Shown here: one piece after another, positions 17,920 to 27,649 of the stretch
Position numbering within the stretch: position 1 is the stretch's first letter
Layout of the letters: every line of letters begins with the position of its first letter
Assembly (NCBI GenBank): GCA_902512065.1
Contig: CABXHU010000001.1
Coordinates: forward strand, 62,001 to 126,000
Reading direction: 5' to 3'
DNA: 64,000 bases
Source of the DNA: an uncultured Bacteroidota bacterium
GTDB lineage: Bacteria > Bacteroidota > Bacteroidia > Flavobacteriales > Flavobacteriaceae
The notes under the pieces: model-generated
What the model was told of the DNA's origin: nothing
Seen by the model: the letters and a program-made list of their open reading frames with translations, nothing else
Database searches by the model: none
Translations under genes and position numbers: made by a program

Positions 17920-18861
17920 TTGATAACTAAAAAATTTAAAGAATATAATTGTACCGAGCCTTCTGTAGTTACAGTTGGCACATTTGATGGAATACATTTA
18001 GGACACCAAGATATAATAAATAAGCTTCAGGAAATTTCTAAAACAAAAATATTAAAATCAATAGTTTTAAGCTTCTTGCCTCACCCAAAAATAGTTTTAC
18101 AAAACAGCTCTGATATAATGTTAATTAATTCACTTGATGAAAAAGTTAATACATTAAAAAAATACAATATTGATTATTTTGTTATTAAGGATTTTGATAT
18201 AGCTTTTTCTAGATTAACTGCACTAGAATTTGTTAGAGATGTTTTAGTAAATAAATTAAATGCAAAGCATATAATTGTTGGATATGATCATCATTTTGGC
18301 AGAAATAGAGATGCCAGTATTATTCAGCTGAAGGAATTTGGATATGTATATGAATTTGATGTAACAGAATTATCCCCAAGAAAATTAAATAATGTGTCAA
18401 TTAGCTCTACCAAGATTAGAGAGTTATTGTTAATTGGCAATATAGAATTAGCAAATAAGTATTTAAATGATTATTTCATGCTTACAGGTATTGTAGTTAA
18501 GGGTATGGGTAGAGGAAAGAATTTAGGATTTCCAACTGCAAATATTAGGACAGTAGATGATAATAAGTTAATTCCTAAAAATGGAGTTTACATTGTAGCT
18601 TCTAAAATAGACTCAAAAACTTATTATGGAATGATGAATATTGGAAATAACCCAACTTTTAAGGATAAAAAAAAGTCTATTGAAATACATTTTTTTGATC
18701 TTAATTACTCTATTTATGATAAAAGGATAACAATAAAAATTATTAAAAGAATTAGAGATGAAAAACAATTTAAAACTCCTGAATTACTTATAAATCAGCT
18801 GAAAAAGGATAGAAAAATTAGTTTAGAATTTACTTATAAAAATAAAATTGAAATAGAATAG
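17920..18861 (+). CDS. ribF: Bifunctional riboflavin kinase/FAD synthetase
   Basis: RibF makes FMN from riboflavin and then FAD. The 313-residue protein has an N-terminal nucleotidyltransferase domain with VGTFDGIHLGHQ (HxGH type) and ISSTKIRELL, and a C-terminal kinase domain with GRGKNLGFPTANI and NIGNNPTF. The frame begins with TTG 19 bases after pth; no ATG occurs early enough to keep the first strand. serS follows 38 bases later. Confidence 0.96.
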   Translation: MITKKFKEYNCTEPSVVTVGTFDGIHLGHQDIINKLQEISKTKILKSIVLSFLPHPKIVLQNSSDIMLINSLDEKVNTLKKYNIDYFVIKDFDIAFSRLTALEFVRDVLVNKLNAKHIIVGYDHHFGRNRDASIIQLKEFGYVYEFDVTELSPRKLNNVSISSTKIRELLLIGNIELANKYLNDYFMLTGIVVKGMGRGKNLGFPTANIRTVDDNKLIPKNGVYIVASKIDSKTYYGMMNIGNNPTFKDKKKSIEIHFFDLNYSIYDKRITIKIIKRIRDEKQFKTPELLINQLKKDRKISLEFTYKNKIEIE

Positions 18862-18899
18862 ACTTTATTTATTAATTTAGTTTTACCTAATTTTATAAT

Positions 18900-20171
18900 A
18901 TGCTAAAAGTATCCTACATTATTGATAATAAAGATGAAGTAATCAAAGCTTTATTAAAAAGAAATTTTGATGCAAATAAAATAATTAGTGATTTAGAGGA
19001 TTGCAATTTAAAAAGAAAAGATATTCAATCTAAGCTTGAAAATATTTTATCTAAATCAAATAATTTGTCAAAACAGATAGGAGAATTAATTAAGTCTGGA
19101 AATAATGAAGATGCTGATAAAATAAAGAAGCAAACGTTAGATCTTAAGGATTCATCAAAGCAATTAAACTCTGATTTAAATTTAATTAAGGATAAAATTT
19201 TAAATATATTATATAAAATTCCTAATGTACCAAATGACCTGGTTCCACATGGAAAAAACGAAGATGATAATGAGGAAATATATAACAGTGGAGAGTTGCC
19301 AAAAATTGAGTCATCTGCACTTTCTCATTGGGATTTAGCAAAGAAATATGACATAATTGATTTTGATTTAGGAAATAAAATTACTGGTTCAGGATTTCCA
19401 GTATATAAAGGAATGGGAGCAAAACTTCAGCGCTCATTAGTTTCATTTTTCCTTGATATTAATACTGATGTTGGCTATAAAGAAGTTCAAGTGCCATATT
19501 TAGTTAATGAAGAATCAGGACTTGGAACTGGTCAACTTCCTGACAAGGAAGGTCAAATGTATCATATTCAGAATGAAAATCTATATCTTATCCCTACTGC
19601 TGAGGTTCCAGCAACTAATATTTTTAGGGATGTGATTTTAAATGAAAATGAATTCCCAAAAGCTTTAACTGCATTTAGTCCATGCTTTAGAAGAGAAGCA
19701 GGAAGTTATGGATCTGATGTTAGAGGGTTAAATAGATTACACCAGTTCGATAAAGTTGAGATTCTTAGAGTTGAACATCCTGAAAGATCATACTTGGCTT
19801 TAGATGAAATGGTTGAACACGTTAAATCTATAATTGAAAAACTTAATTTGCCATATAGAATAGTTAAATTATGCGGTTCTGATTTAGGATTTACTTCTTC
19901 TTTGACATATGATTTTGAAGTTTATTCAGTAGCTCAAAAAAAATGGCTTGAGGTTTCCTCTGTTTCAAATTTTGAATCTTATCAATCTAACAGACTTAAG
20001 TTAAGATATAGAGATTCTGACGGTAATATTAAAATGGCACATACTTTAAATGGTAGCGCACTTGCATTGCCAAGAATTTTAGCAACTATTATAGAAAATT
20101 TTCAAACTGAAAATGGTATAGTAATACCTGAAGTGTTAATTCCATATACTGGTTTTTCAATTATAAATTAA
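18900..20171 (+). CDS. serS: Serine-tRNA ligase
   Basis: A class II aminoacyl-tRNA synthetase of 423 residues. Residues 1 to about 105 form the tRNA-binding coiled-coil arm (long charged heptads). The catalytic core has IPTAEVPATN, motif 2 SPCFRREAGSYG, and motif 3 NGSALALPRILATIIENFQ. rsmA starts 9 bases after its stop. Confidence 0.98.
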   Translation: MLKVSYIIDNKDEVIKALLKRNFDANKIISDLEDCNLKRKDIQSKLENILSKSNNLSKQIGELIKSGNNEDADKIKKQTLDLKDSSKQLNSDLNLIKDKILNILYKIPNVPNDLVPHGKNEDDNEEIYNSGELPKIESSALSHWDLAKKYDIIDFDLGNKITGSGFPVYKGMGAKLQRSLVSFFLDINTDVGYKEVQVPYLVNEESGLGTGQLPDKEGQMYHIQNENLYLIPTAEVPATNIFRDVILNENEFPKALTAFSPCFRREAGSYGSDVRGLNRLHQFDKVEILRVEHPERSYLALDEMVEHVKSIIEKLNLPYRIVKLCGSDLGFTSSLTYDFEVYSVAQKKWLEVSSVSNFESYQSNRLKLRYRDSDGNIKMAHTLNGSALALPRILATIIENFQTENGIVIPEVLIPYTGFSIIN

Positions 20172-20180
20172 TTTACTGTA

Positions 20181-20963
20181 ATGCGAAGTGTTAAGCCGAA
20201 AAAAAGTCTTGGTCAACATTTCCTAAAGGATAAGAATATTGCGGTTAAAATTGTTGATTCACTCACATATAATGGATACAAAAATTTATTAGAGATTGGC
20301 CCAGGAATGGGAATACTAACTAAAGAATTAGTTAAAAAAGATATAAATATAAAAGTTGTTGAAATTGACAAGGAGTCTGTTAATTTTTTAACTAATAATA
20401 TAACCCCTTTGAGGGGAAATATCCTAAATAAGGATTTTCTAAAGATTAATTTATCTGACATATTCAATTCAGAGCCTTATGCAATAATTGGTAATTTTCC
20501 ATATAACATTTCTTCACAAATAGTTTTTAGAGTACTTGAAAATAAAGATCTTATACCTGAATTTTGTGGTATGTTCCAAAAGGAAGTAGCTGAACGAATT
20601 TGTGAAGATTATGGAAGTAAAAAATACGGTATACTTTCAGTATATTGTAAGGCATTTTATTCTACAGAATATTTATTTGATGTTTCCTCAAATGTATTTT
20701 TTCCAGAACCAAAAGTGACTTCTGCAGTAGTTAGATTTACAAGGAAGGAGAATTACAAATTAGATTGTGATGAAATTTCTTTTTTAAATATTGTAAAAAC
20801 AGCTTTCAATCATCGAAGAAAAACATTAAGAAATAGTTTAAAAGTTTTTAATTTAAGTGATAATTTAAGAGAAGATAGTATCTTTGATCTACGTCCAGAG
20901 CAATTAAGTGTTGAGAATTTTATCAATTTAACCATCATGATTGATTCTGAGATAAAAAATTAA
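20181..20963 (+). CDS. rsmA: 16S rRNA (adenine1518/1519-N6)-dimethyltransferase
   Basis: RsmA/KsgA dimethylates two adjacent adenines in the 3'-terminal 16S hairpin late in 30S assembly. The 260-residue protein carries the N-terminal [14 protein letters not shown]-binding [11 protein letters not shown], the NFPYNIS catalytic motif (NLPY type), and the C-terminal [13 protein letters not shown]. It is tightly packed between serS and mgtE. Confidence 0.98.
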   Translation: MRSVKPKKSLGQHFLKDKNIAVKIVDSLTYNGYKNLLEIGPGMGILTKELVKKDINIKVVEIDKESVNFLTNNITPLRGNILNKDFLKINLSDIFNSEPYAIIGNFPYNISSQIVFRVLENKDLIPEFCGMFQKEVAERICEDYGSKKYGILSVYCKAFYSTEYLFDVSSNVFFPEPKVTSAVVRFTRKENYKLDCDEISFLNIVKTAFNHRRKTLRNSLKVFNLSDNLREDSIFDLRPEQLSVENFINLTIMIDSEIKN

Positions 20964-20968
20964 AAATC

Positions 20969-22339
20969 TTGAAAAATAAGGATCAAAATAAAAAATTCCA
21001 ATTAACAGAAAATTTCATTCAAGAAATTATTGATCTTATTAATAATAATGATGATAAAAAATTAAGTAACTCATTTGTTGAAATACATCATGCAGATATT
21101 GCTGAAATTTTAGAAGAATTAGATTTTAGTCATGCAACTTATATTATAAAACTATTAGATAGCGAAAAAACATCTGATGTTTTAATGGAGTTGGATGATG
21201 ATTATAGAGAAAAGATTCTTAAAAACCTTTCTACTAAGGAAATTGCTGAAGAAGTTCAGGAGTTAGATACAGATGACGCAACTGATATAATTTCAGAATT
21301 ACCTGAAGATAGACAGAAAAAAGTAATATCAAAAATTGAGGACAAGGATCATATAGCTGATATTAAGGAATTACTTAAATATGACGATGATTCTGCTGGG
21401 GGTTTAATGGCTAAAGAATTAGTTAAGGTTAATGAGAACTGGTCTGTAACTAGATGTGTTAAGGAAATGAGATTACAAGCATCTGAGGTTACTAGAGTTC
21501 ATTCAGTATATGTAGTTGACAACAATAATAAATTATTAGGAAGACTTTCATTAAAGGATTTATTAGTTTCAAACCCAAAATCAAATATTAAATCTATATA
21601 TATATCCAAGGTAGATTTTGTAAGCGTAAATGATTCTGGAGAACATGTAGCTAGCATTATGCAAAAATACGATTTGGGAGCAATACCGGTTGTTGATGAC
21701 AATCATGTTTTATTAGGAAGAATCACAATTGATGATATAGTTGATTTAATTAAGGAGGAGGCTGAAAAGGACTATCAATTAGCTGCTGGTATCACACAAG
21801 ATGTAGATGTAGATGATTCAATCTACAAACTTTCATGGGCAAGACTTCCATGGCTATTTTTAGGATTGCTTGGGGGTATTGGTGCTGCTGCTTTGATGGG
21901 TGGTTTTGAGGAAATTTTATTTAATTATCCAATTCTATTTTATTTTACTCCATTAATTGCAGCTATGGCAGGAAATGTAGGGGTTCAATCAAGTGCAATT
22001 ATAGTTCAGGGTTTAGCCAATGATGATATAAATGATAGTGTTAATAATAGATTATTTAAAGAAACTGTATTATCAGTTTTAAATGGAATTATTTTAGCTG
22101 CTATTTTATTTGTTTTTATTTACTATTGGGATAATAACATAGATGTTGCTTTAGCTATTTCTATATCTTTAGTAGCAGTAATAATTGTCGCAGGAATTGT
22201 AGGCACATTTATCCCCCTATTCCTTAATAAAAGAGGTATAGATCCTGCAATTGCAACTGGGCCATTTATTACTACTAGCAATGATATTTTTGGTATACTA
22301 ATTTATTTTATGGTTGCTAAAACTATACTTCAATTTTGA
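20969..22339 (+). CDS. mgtE: Magnesium transporter MgtE
   Basis: MgtE is a Mg2+-gated channel in the inner membrane. The 456-residue protein has a cytoplasmic N-domain of helical repeats (residues 1 to about 135, with LPEDRQKKVISKI), a CBS pair (about 140-260, with AIPVVDDNHVLLGRITIDDIVDLI), and then five hydrophobic helices from about 290 with GNVGVQSS, matching the MgtE selectivity region. The start is TTG, 5 bases after rsmA. The acidic CBS region fits Mg2+ sensing. Confidence 0.97.
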   Translation: MKNKDQNKKFQLTENFIQEIIDLINNNDDKKLSNSFVEIHHADIAEILEELDFSHATYIIKLLDSEKTSDVLMELDDDYREKILKNLSTKEIAEEVQELDTDDATDIISELPEDRQKKVISKIEDKDHIADIKELLKYDDDSAGGLMAKELVKVNENWSVTRCVKEMRLQASEVTRVHSVYVVDNNNKLLGRLSLKDLLVSNPKSNIKSIYISKVDFVSVNDSGEHVASIMQKYDLGAIPVVDDNHVLLGRITIDDIVDLIKEEAEKDYQLAAGITQDVDVDDSIYKLSWARLPWLFLGLLGGIGAAALMGGFEEILFNYPILFYFTPLIAAMAGNVGVQSSAIIVQGLANDDINDSVNNRLFKETVLSVLNGIILAAILFVFIYYWDNNIDVALAISISLVAVIIVAGIVGTFIPLFLNKRGIDPAIATGPFITTSNDIFGILIYFMVAKTILQF

Positions 22340-22343
22340 TTTA

Positions 22344-22760
22344 ATGAAGAATGTTTTAGTGATTTGTACAGGTAATTCGTGTAGAAGCCAAATGGCTCAT
22401 GGATATCTAAATTTTTATTGTGGTGATAAGGCTAATATTTATAGTGCAGGTATAGAAGTTCATGGACTTAATTCAATGACAATTAAAGTCATGATAGATG
22501 ATGGTATAGATATTAGTATGTACACTTCAAATAATTTAGAAGAATATAAATCAATTAATTTTGATATTATTATTACAGTTTGTGATCATGCAAAAGAAAA
22601 CTGCCCCTTTATTTATAATCAAGATTCAGTAAGGATTCATCAAAACTTTACTGACCCTTCAAAATACAATTCATCTTTTGAAGGCAAAAGAAAAAAGTTT
22701 GTTTTAGTTAGGAATGAAATTAAAAAATTCTGCATTGATTTCACTAATGATAATTTTTAA
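22344..22760 (+). CDS. Low-molecular-weight phosphatase/arsenate reductase (thioredoxin-type)
   Basis: A protein of 138 residues from ATG 22344, where the family N-terminus MKNVLVICTGNSCRS begins. The P-loop Cys is in CTGNSCRS, and a pair spaced like the ArsC redox cysteines is present in VCDHAKENCP. This matches pI258-type arsenate reductases, which reduce arsenate using a three-cysteine relay and thioredoxin. No arsR or arsenite efflux gene is nearby, so a tyrosine-phosphatase-like role remains possible. Its 3' end overlaps the convergent GNAT gene by 17 bases. An upstream in-frame TTG at 22314 would overlap mgtE and add nonconserved residues. Confidence 0.85.
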   Translation: MKNVLVICTGNSCRSQMAHGYLNFYCGDKANIYSAGIEVHGLNSMTIKVMIDDGIDISMYTSNNLEEYKSINFDIIITVCDHAKENCPFIYNQDSVRIHQNFTDPSKYNSSFEGKRKKFVLVRNEIKKFCIDFTNDNF

Positions 22761-23214
22761 TAGCTTCTTCATTTAGATGAATTATATTCCAATCTGGTAT
22801 TAATTTAGCTCCTTTTCTTTCATAAAATTTAATAGCCTTTATATTCCAATCAATAACCTCCCACGAAATTCTTTTTACACCCATTTCCTTACCAAATAAT
22901 ATTACTTTATCAAGTAGTAATGCCCCAATTCCATTATTTCTCATTTTTTTTGTAACTATCAAATCTTCTAGGTGAATTGTTTTACCCTTCCATGTAGAAT
23001 ATCTATTGTATACAATAGCCATACCTTCAACATTTGAATTTATTTCTGCCACAAAACAATTAAACAATTTTTTTTCGCCAAAACCATCTTTAATTAAATC
23101 ATCTGTTGTTAGATCAACTTCTTTTGGTAATTTTTCATATAATGCAAGCTCCATAATTAATTCATGAACACGTTTCATGTCTTCTATTTTTGCATTTCTA
23201 ATTTTTATATTCAT
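22744..23214 (-). CDS. GNAT-family N-acetyltransferase
   Basis: A 156-residue GNAT fold protein with N-terminal IRNAKIEDMKRVHELI, the acetyl-CoA loop LIVTKKMRNNGIGALLLDKV (motif A), and the C-terminal NIKAIKFYERKGA. This pattern resembles the diamine/spermidine-type acetyltransferase subgroup found in eukaryotes and Bacteroidota, but the substrate cannot be told. It is transcribed toward the ArsC-like gene, overlapping it by 17 bases. Confidence 0.9.
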   Translation of the reverse strand: MNIKIRNAKIEDMKRVHELIMELALYEKLPKEVDLTTDDLIKDGFGEKKLFNCFVAEINSNVEGMAIVYNRYSTWKGKTIHLEDLIVTKKMRNNGIGALLLDKVILFGKEMGVKRISWEVIDWNIKAIKFYERKGAKLIPDWNIIHLNEEAIKNYH

Positions 23215-23263
23215 GATTAATTTTAATTAAACTATAATATATAATTTTTTAATAAATAAACAG

Positions 23264-23271
23264 TAATTTTG
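23264..23271 (+). promoter_or_regulatory. TAnnTTTG -7 box upstream of fbp
   Basis: TAATTTTG matches the Bacteroidota -7 consensus and ends 8 bases before the fbp ATG, implying a very short or absent leader. I see no clear TTG at the -33 distance, so the promoter may need an activator or be weak. Confidence 0.45.
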
Positions 23272-23279
23272 CTTATTCA

Positions 23280-24278
23280 ATGGAAAATAAAAATCAAACA
23301 TTAGGTGAATTTATAATTAATAATCAAAATTCATTTAAATATTCTTCAGGAGAATTATCTAGATTAATAAATTCAATTAGATTAGCAGCTAAAGTTGTAA
23401 ATCATGAAGTTAATAAGGCTGGGCTTGTTGATATTATTGGAGATACTGGAAAAGTAAACGTTCAGGATGAAAAACAACAAAAACTTGATGTGTATGCTAA
23501 CAATAAATTTATAAATACACTAATTAATAGAAATATTATTTGTGGACTTGCTAGTGAAGAGGATGACACATATATTTCAGTTAATAGTATTGACAAGAAA
23601 AATCAAAATAAATATGTAGTACTTATTGATCCATTAGATGGTTCGTCTAACATAGATGTAAATGTTTCTGTTGGAACAATATTTTCAGTTTATACACGAG
23701 TAAGTGAAGTTGGTAGTAGCGTCACAATTGATGATTTTTTACAGCAAGGAAGAAACCAAGTAGCTGCTGGATATATTATTTATGGAACTTCTACAATGCT
23801 GGTATATACCACAGGTGATGGAGTGAATGGGTTTACACTAAATCCAGCTATTGGTTCATTTTATCATTCTCATGCTAATATTAAATTTCCAGAGGAAGGA
23901 AGTATATATTCTATTAATGAAGGTAATTATTTACAATTTCCAGATTATGTTAAAAAATATTTAAAGTTCTGTCAGATGGAAGAAGGTGATAGACCATATA
24001 CATCTAGATATATTGGGTCACTTGTTTCAGATTTTCATAGAAATTTAATAAAAGGAGGTATTTTTCTTTATCCAAATACTTCAAAAAACCCAAAAGGAAA
24101 ATTAAGATTACTATATGAATGTAATCCAATTTCATTTATATGCGAACAAGCGGGAGGTATAGCTATTGATGGAAAATCTAATATATTAGACCTCAAGCCA
24201 ACAAGTTTACATCAGAGAACACCTTTTTATTGCGGAAGTAAAAAAATGGTAAATCATTTAAAATCTTTTAGAAAATAA
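23280..24278 (+). CDS. fbp: Class I fructose-1,6-bisphosphatase
   Basis: A gluconeogenic phosphatase of 332 residues. Class I motifs are present: ASEEDD near residue 90, the metal site [20 protein letters not shown] (about residues 116-135), [30 protein letters not shown], and [22 protein letters not shown]. The length and motifs are standard. A short-leader promoter precedes it; mfd follows after 44 bases. Confidence 0.98.
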   Translation: MENKNQTLGEFIINNQNSFKYSSGELSRLINSIRLAAKVVNHEVNKAGLVDIIGDTGKVNVQDEKQQKLDVYANNKFINTLINRNIICGLASEEDDTYISVNSIDKKNQNKYVVLIDPLDGSSNIDVNVSVGTIFSVYTRVSEVGSSVTIDDFLQQGRNQVAAGYIIYGTSTMLVYTTGDGVNGFTLNPAIGSFYHSHANIKFPEEGSIYSINEGNYLQFPDYVKKYLKFCQMEEGDRPYTSRYIGSLVSDFHRNLIKGGIFLYPNTSKNPKGKLRLLYECNPISFICEQAGGIAIDGKSNILDLKPTSLHQRTPFYCGSKKMVNHLKSFRK

Positions 24279-24322
24279 TTGTAAATAAGTTCTACTTATA
24301 TATATTTGCTGAAATTTTTTGA

Positions 24323-27300
24323 TTGATAAAAAACCCTATCACTAAAATTTTATTAAAGTCTTTGCAAGTGCAAAAACTAGGGATTTCTATTGCCAAAAAT
24401 AAAAAATCCTTATCAATAAAAGGAATAGCAGGGTCTTCATTTGCTTTTATTATATGTTCAATTTTTAGGTTTTCAGATAGATCAATTTTTATAAGTTTTT
24501 CTAATAAAGAGGAGGCAATATATTTTTTAAATGATATAGAAACCATAGATAATCAGATAAATGTTTTGTTTTTTCCTATGGGTGAGAAAAAACCTTATAG
24601 TGATAAAAATTTAAGCACTTATAATTTACTTCAACGAACAGAAGTCTTAAATCTTTTATATGCTAATAGGTTAGAAAAATATATTATAATAACATTTGAC
24701 AATGCTATTTCTGAAAAGATTTTAATAGCGAAAGAATTAAATAAATTAAGTTTTCAGATTAGTATTCAGGATCATATTTCAATTGATGCAATTAATGAGA
24801 AGCTATTTGAACTAGATTTTAAAAGAGAGGATTTTGTTTCTCAACCAGGAGACTTTTCTGTCAGAGGTGGAATTATTGACGTATTTTCTTTTTCTAATGA
24901 TATGCCTTATAGAATTGAATTCTTTGGAGATCAAGTTAATAGGATCAGAACATTTAATGTTGATACACAATTATCTGAATCAATTCATTCACAAATTAAA
25001 ATTACTTCTAATATTTATTCAAATAATATTGATCAAAAAAGGACCAATATATTCAATATTCTAGATAAGGATACAATTATATTTATCAAGAATCTAGACT
25101 TATTATGTTCAAATATTAATTCTAATTTTGAATATTCTAACCAATGCTATTGCAAAAAAAATGACGACACTATTGCGCTACCTGAAGATCTTTATTCAAA
25201 CGTAAATGAATTAATGGATTCGATAAATAAATTCAATTTAATACAATTTGATTTAAAGGAACAGAAATTAAATGCTCATATTGAATTTGATTTTTTACCT
25301 CAGCCATCCTTTAACAAGAGTTTTAAAATATTAATAGATAATTTGAACACAAATCATAATAATGGATATACTAATTATATATGCTGCACGAACAAACAGC
25401 AGGAAGCAAGGTTAAATGAAATTTTTAATGATATAAATTCTAAGGTAAATTATAACACTATAATTATGCCTATATCTTCTGGTTTTATTGATAATGAAAA
25501 TAAATTAGCATGTTATACTGACCATCAAATTTTTGAAAGGTATCATAAATTTAAGTTTAAAAAGAGATACTTCAACAATAGAGCAATTAACCTTAAGCAA
25601 ATTAATAAGTTAAATAAAGGAGACTATATTAGCCATATTGATCATGGGATAGGAATTTTTAGCGGACTACAAAAAATTGATGTTGATGGAAAAAAACAAG
25701 AAGCTATTAAATTAATATATGGAGAAAGGGATATTTTATATTTAAGTATACATTCATTATATAAAATATCAAAATACAGTGGTAAAGATGGCAAAAAACC
25801 AAAAATATATAAATTAGGTAGTAAGGCTTGGGCATTATTAAAAGAGAAAACAAAATCAAAAGTAAAAAGAATAGCATATGACTTAATTAAAGTATATGCA
25901 AAAAGAAAAGAAAAAAAAGGCTATAGATATCAAAGTGACTCATATCTTCAAACAGAATTAGAAGCTTCATTTATATATGAAGATACTGAGGATCAGTTAA
26001 AAGTTACCTCTGAAATTAAATCTGACATGGAAAGTGATCAACCTATGGACAGGCTTGTCTGTGGAGATGTAGGTTTTGGGAAAACTGAAGTGGCAATAAG
26101 AGCAGCATTCAAAGCAGTTGACAATAATAAACAGGTAGCTATATTAGTCCCTACAACAATATTAGCTTTTCAACACTATAAAACATTTACTAGTAGGTTA
26201 AAAGAATTTCCAATTTCAATTGATTATTTAAATAGATTTAAATCTATGAAAGAAAAGAGTAATATAATTTATGATTTACATAATGGAAATATTGATATAA
26301 TTATTGGAACACATCAGATAATAAACGAAAAAATTAAGTTTAAGGATATTGGCCTTTTAATTATAGATGAAGAACAAAAATTTGGAGTTGCAGTAAAAGA
26401 AAAGTTAAAAACTTTAAAAGAAAATATAGACGTGTTAACTCTATCAGCAACTCCAATACCTAGAACACTACAATTTAGTCTTATGGCAGCTAGAGATTTA
26501 TCAATAATTACAACTCCACCACCAAATAGATACCCAATTGATACTAAAGTAATTAGATATGATAATAAAATCATAATGGATGCTATTAATTACGAAATTC
26601 TTAGAGGAGGTCAGATATTTTTTGTTAATAATAAAATAAATAATATTAATGAAGTTTCAGATTTACTAAAGAGCTTAGTCCCGCATGCTAAAATTGAAGT
26701 GGCTCATGGGCAATTAAAAGGCAAAAGATTAGAAGAATTAATGATTAAATTTATTAATGGGGATTTTGATGTATTGGTTAGTACTACTATTATTGAGAGT
26801 GGCTTAGACGTGCCAAATGCTAATACAATATTTATTAATAATGCCAACAATTTTGGTTTAAGTGATTTACATCAAATGAGAGGTAGAGTAGGTAGGAGTA
26901 ATAAAAAAGCTTTCTGTTATTTGATTACTCCAGAATATTCCAAAATGACAGATGAGGCAAGAAAAAGAATCACAGCTTTAGAATATTATTCGGAATTGGG
27001 TAGTGGTTTTAATATTGCAATGAAAGATTTAGAAATAAGGGGTGCTGGTGATCTTTTGGGAGGTGATCAATCAGGTTTTATTAATGAAATGGGATTTGAA
27101 ACATATAATAAAATACTAGATGAAGCAATAGAGGAATTAAAAAGCAATGAATTCCAAGATCTAGATTTTGATCAACAAAAATTTTATAATAAACAATTAA
27201 ATTTTGACACAGATTTTGAACTATTATTCCCTGATGATTATATTAATTCTAATTCTGAAAGATTAAATCTATATTCAGAATTAAATAAAATAACTAAACA

Positions 27301-27649
27301 AGATGAATTAGAACTTTTTAACAAAAATCTTATTGACAGATTTGGAGAATTACCCCTTCAAGTAATAGATTTATTAAAAAGTATTGAATTAAAGTGGCTA
27401 GGTATTCGGTTAGGTTTTGACAAGATTATACTAAAGAGAAATACATTGATATGTTATTTTATTGGAAATAATGATAATAATGAAAATTTTCTCAAACTTA
27501 TTAAGTTTGCAAATTTAAATCACAAATTATCTAATATTTCAGAAAAACAAATAAAAGAGGGAAATAGAATGGTTATTAAATTTTTTAATATTCATTCAAT
27601 AAATTCAGCTCAAAAATTATTAGAGAAAATTATAAAAACTCAATATTAG
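24323..27649 (+). CDS. mfd: Transcription-repair coupling factor
   Basis: Mfd removes stalled RNA polymerase from damaged DNA and recruits UvrA. The 1108-residue protein has the N-terminal UvrB-like module (FSVRGGIIDVFSF), the RNA-polymerase-interacting domain (NKGDYISHIDHGIGIFSGL), and a RecG-like translocase with Walker A GDVGFGKTEVAIRAAF. It also has the DEEQ box IIDEEQKFGV, SATPIPRTL, the motif VI region HQMRGRVGRS, and a C-terminal TRCF domain. The start is TTG at 24323. The 3' end overlaps the convergent ldcA-like gene by 20 bases. Confidence 0.98.
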   Translation: MIKNPITKILLKSLQVQKLGISIAKNKKSLSIKGIAGSSFAFIICSIFRFSDRSIFISFSNKEEAIYFLNDIETIDNQINVLFFPMGEKKPYSDKNLSTYNLLQRTEVLNLLYANRLEKYIIITFDNAISEKILIAKELNKLSFQISIQDHISIDAINEKLFELDFKREDFVSQPGDFSVRGGIIDVFSFSNDMPYRIEFFGDQVNRIRTFNVDTQLSESIHSQIKITSNIYSNNIDQKRTNIFNILDKDTIIFIKNLDLLCSNINSNFEYSNQCYCKKNDDTIALPEDLYSNVNELMDSINKFNLIQFDLKEQKLNAHIEFDFLPQPSFNKSFKILIDNLNTNHNNGYTNYICCTNKQQEARLNEIFNDINSKVNYNTIIMPISSGFIDNENKLACYTDHQIFERYHKFKFKKRYFNNRAINLKQINKLNKGDYISHIDHGIGIFSGLQKIDVDGKKQEAIKLIYGERDILYLSIHSLYKISKYSGKDGKKPKIYKLGSKAWALLKEKTKSKVKRIAYDLIKVYAKRKEKKGYRYQSDSYLQTELEASFIYEDTEDQLKVTSEIKSDMESDQPMDRLVCGDVGFGKTEVAIRAAFKAVDNNKQVAILVPTTILAFQHYKTFTSRLKEFPISIDYLNRFKSMKEKSNIIYDLHNGNIDIIIGTHQIINEKIKFKDIGLLIIDEEQKFGVAVKEKLKTLKENIDVLTLSATPIPRTLQFSLMAARDLSIITTPPPNRYPIDTKVIRYDNKIIMDAINYEILRGGQIFFVNNKINNINEVSDLLKSLVPHAKIEVAHGQLKGKRLEELMIKFINGDFDVLVSTTIIESGLDVPNANTIFINNANNFGLSDLHQMRGRVGRSNKKAFCYLITPEYSKMTDEARKRITALEYYSELGSGFNIAMKDLEIRGAGDLLGGDQSGFINEMGFETYNKILDEAIEELKSNEFQDLDFDQQKFYNKQLNFDTDFELLFPDDYINSNSERLNLYSELNKITKQDELELFNKNLIDRFGELPLQVIDLLKSIELKWLGIRLGFDKIILKRNTLICYFIGNNDNNENFLKLIKFANLNHKLSNISEKQIKEGNRMVIKFFNIHSINSAQKLLEKIIKTQY

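Noticed and set aside
22314-22343. Ten-residue upstream extension of the ArsC-like protein
   Set aside because: It overlaps mgtE and precedes the conserved MKNVLVICTGNS N-terminus, which has its own ATG.
24285-24299. Short hairpin between fbp and mfd
   Set aside because: Only a 6-bp AT-rich stem with no following T run; too weak to call a terminator.
24834-25064. Shadow frames inside mfd, metG, ppiD and other long genes
   Set aside because: They lie wholly within conserved genes in other frames, have no recognisable domains, and show skewed composition expected of antisense or shifted reading of AT-rich DNA.
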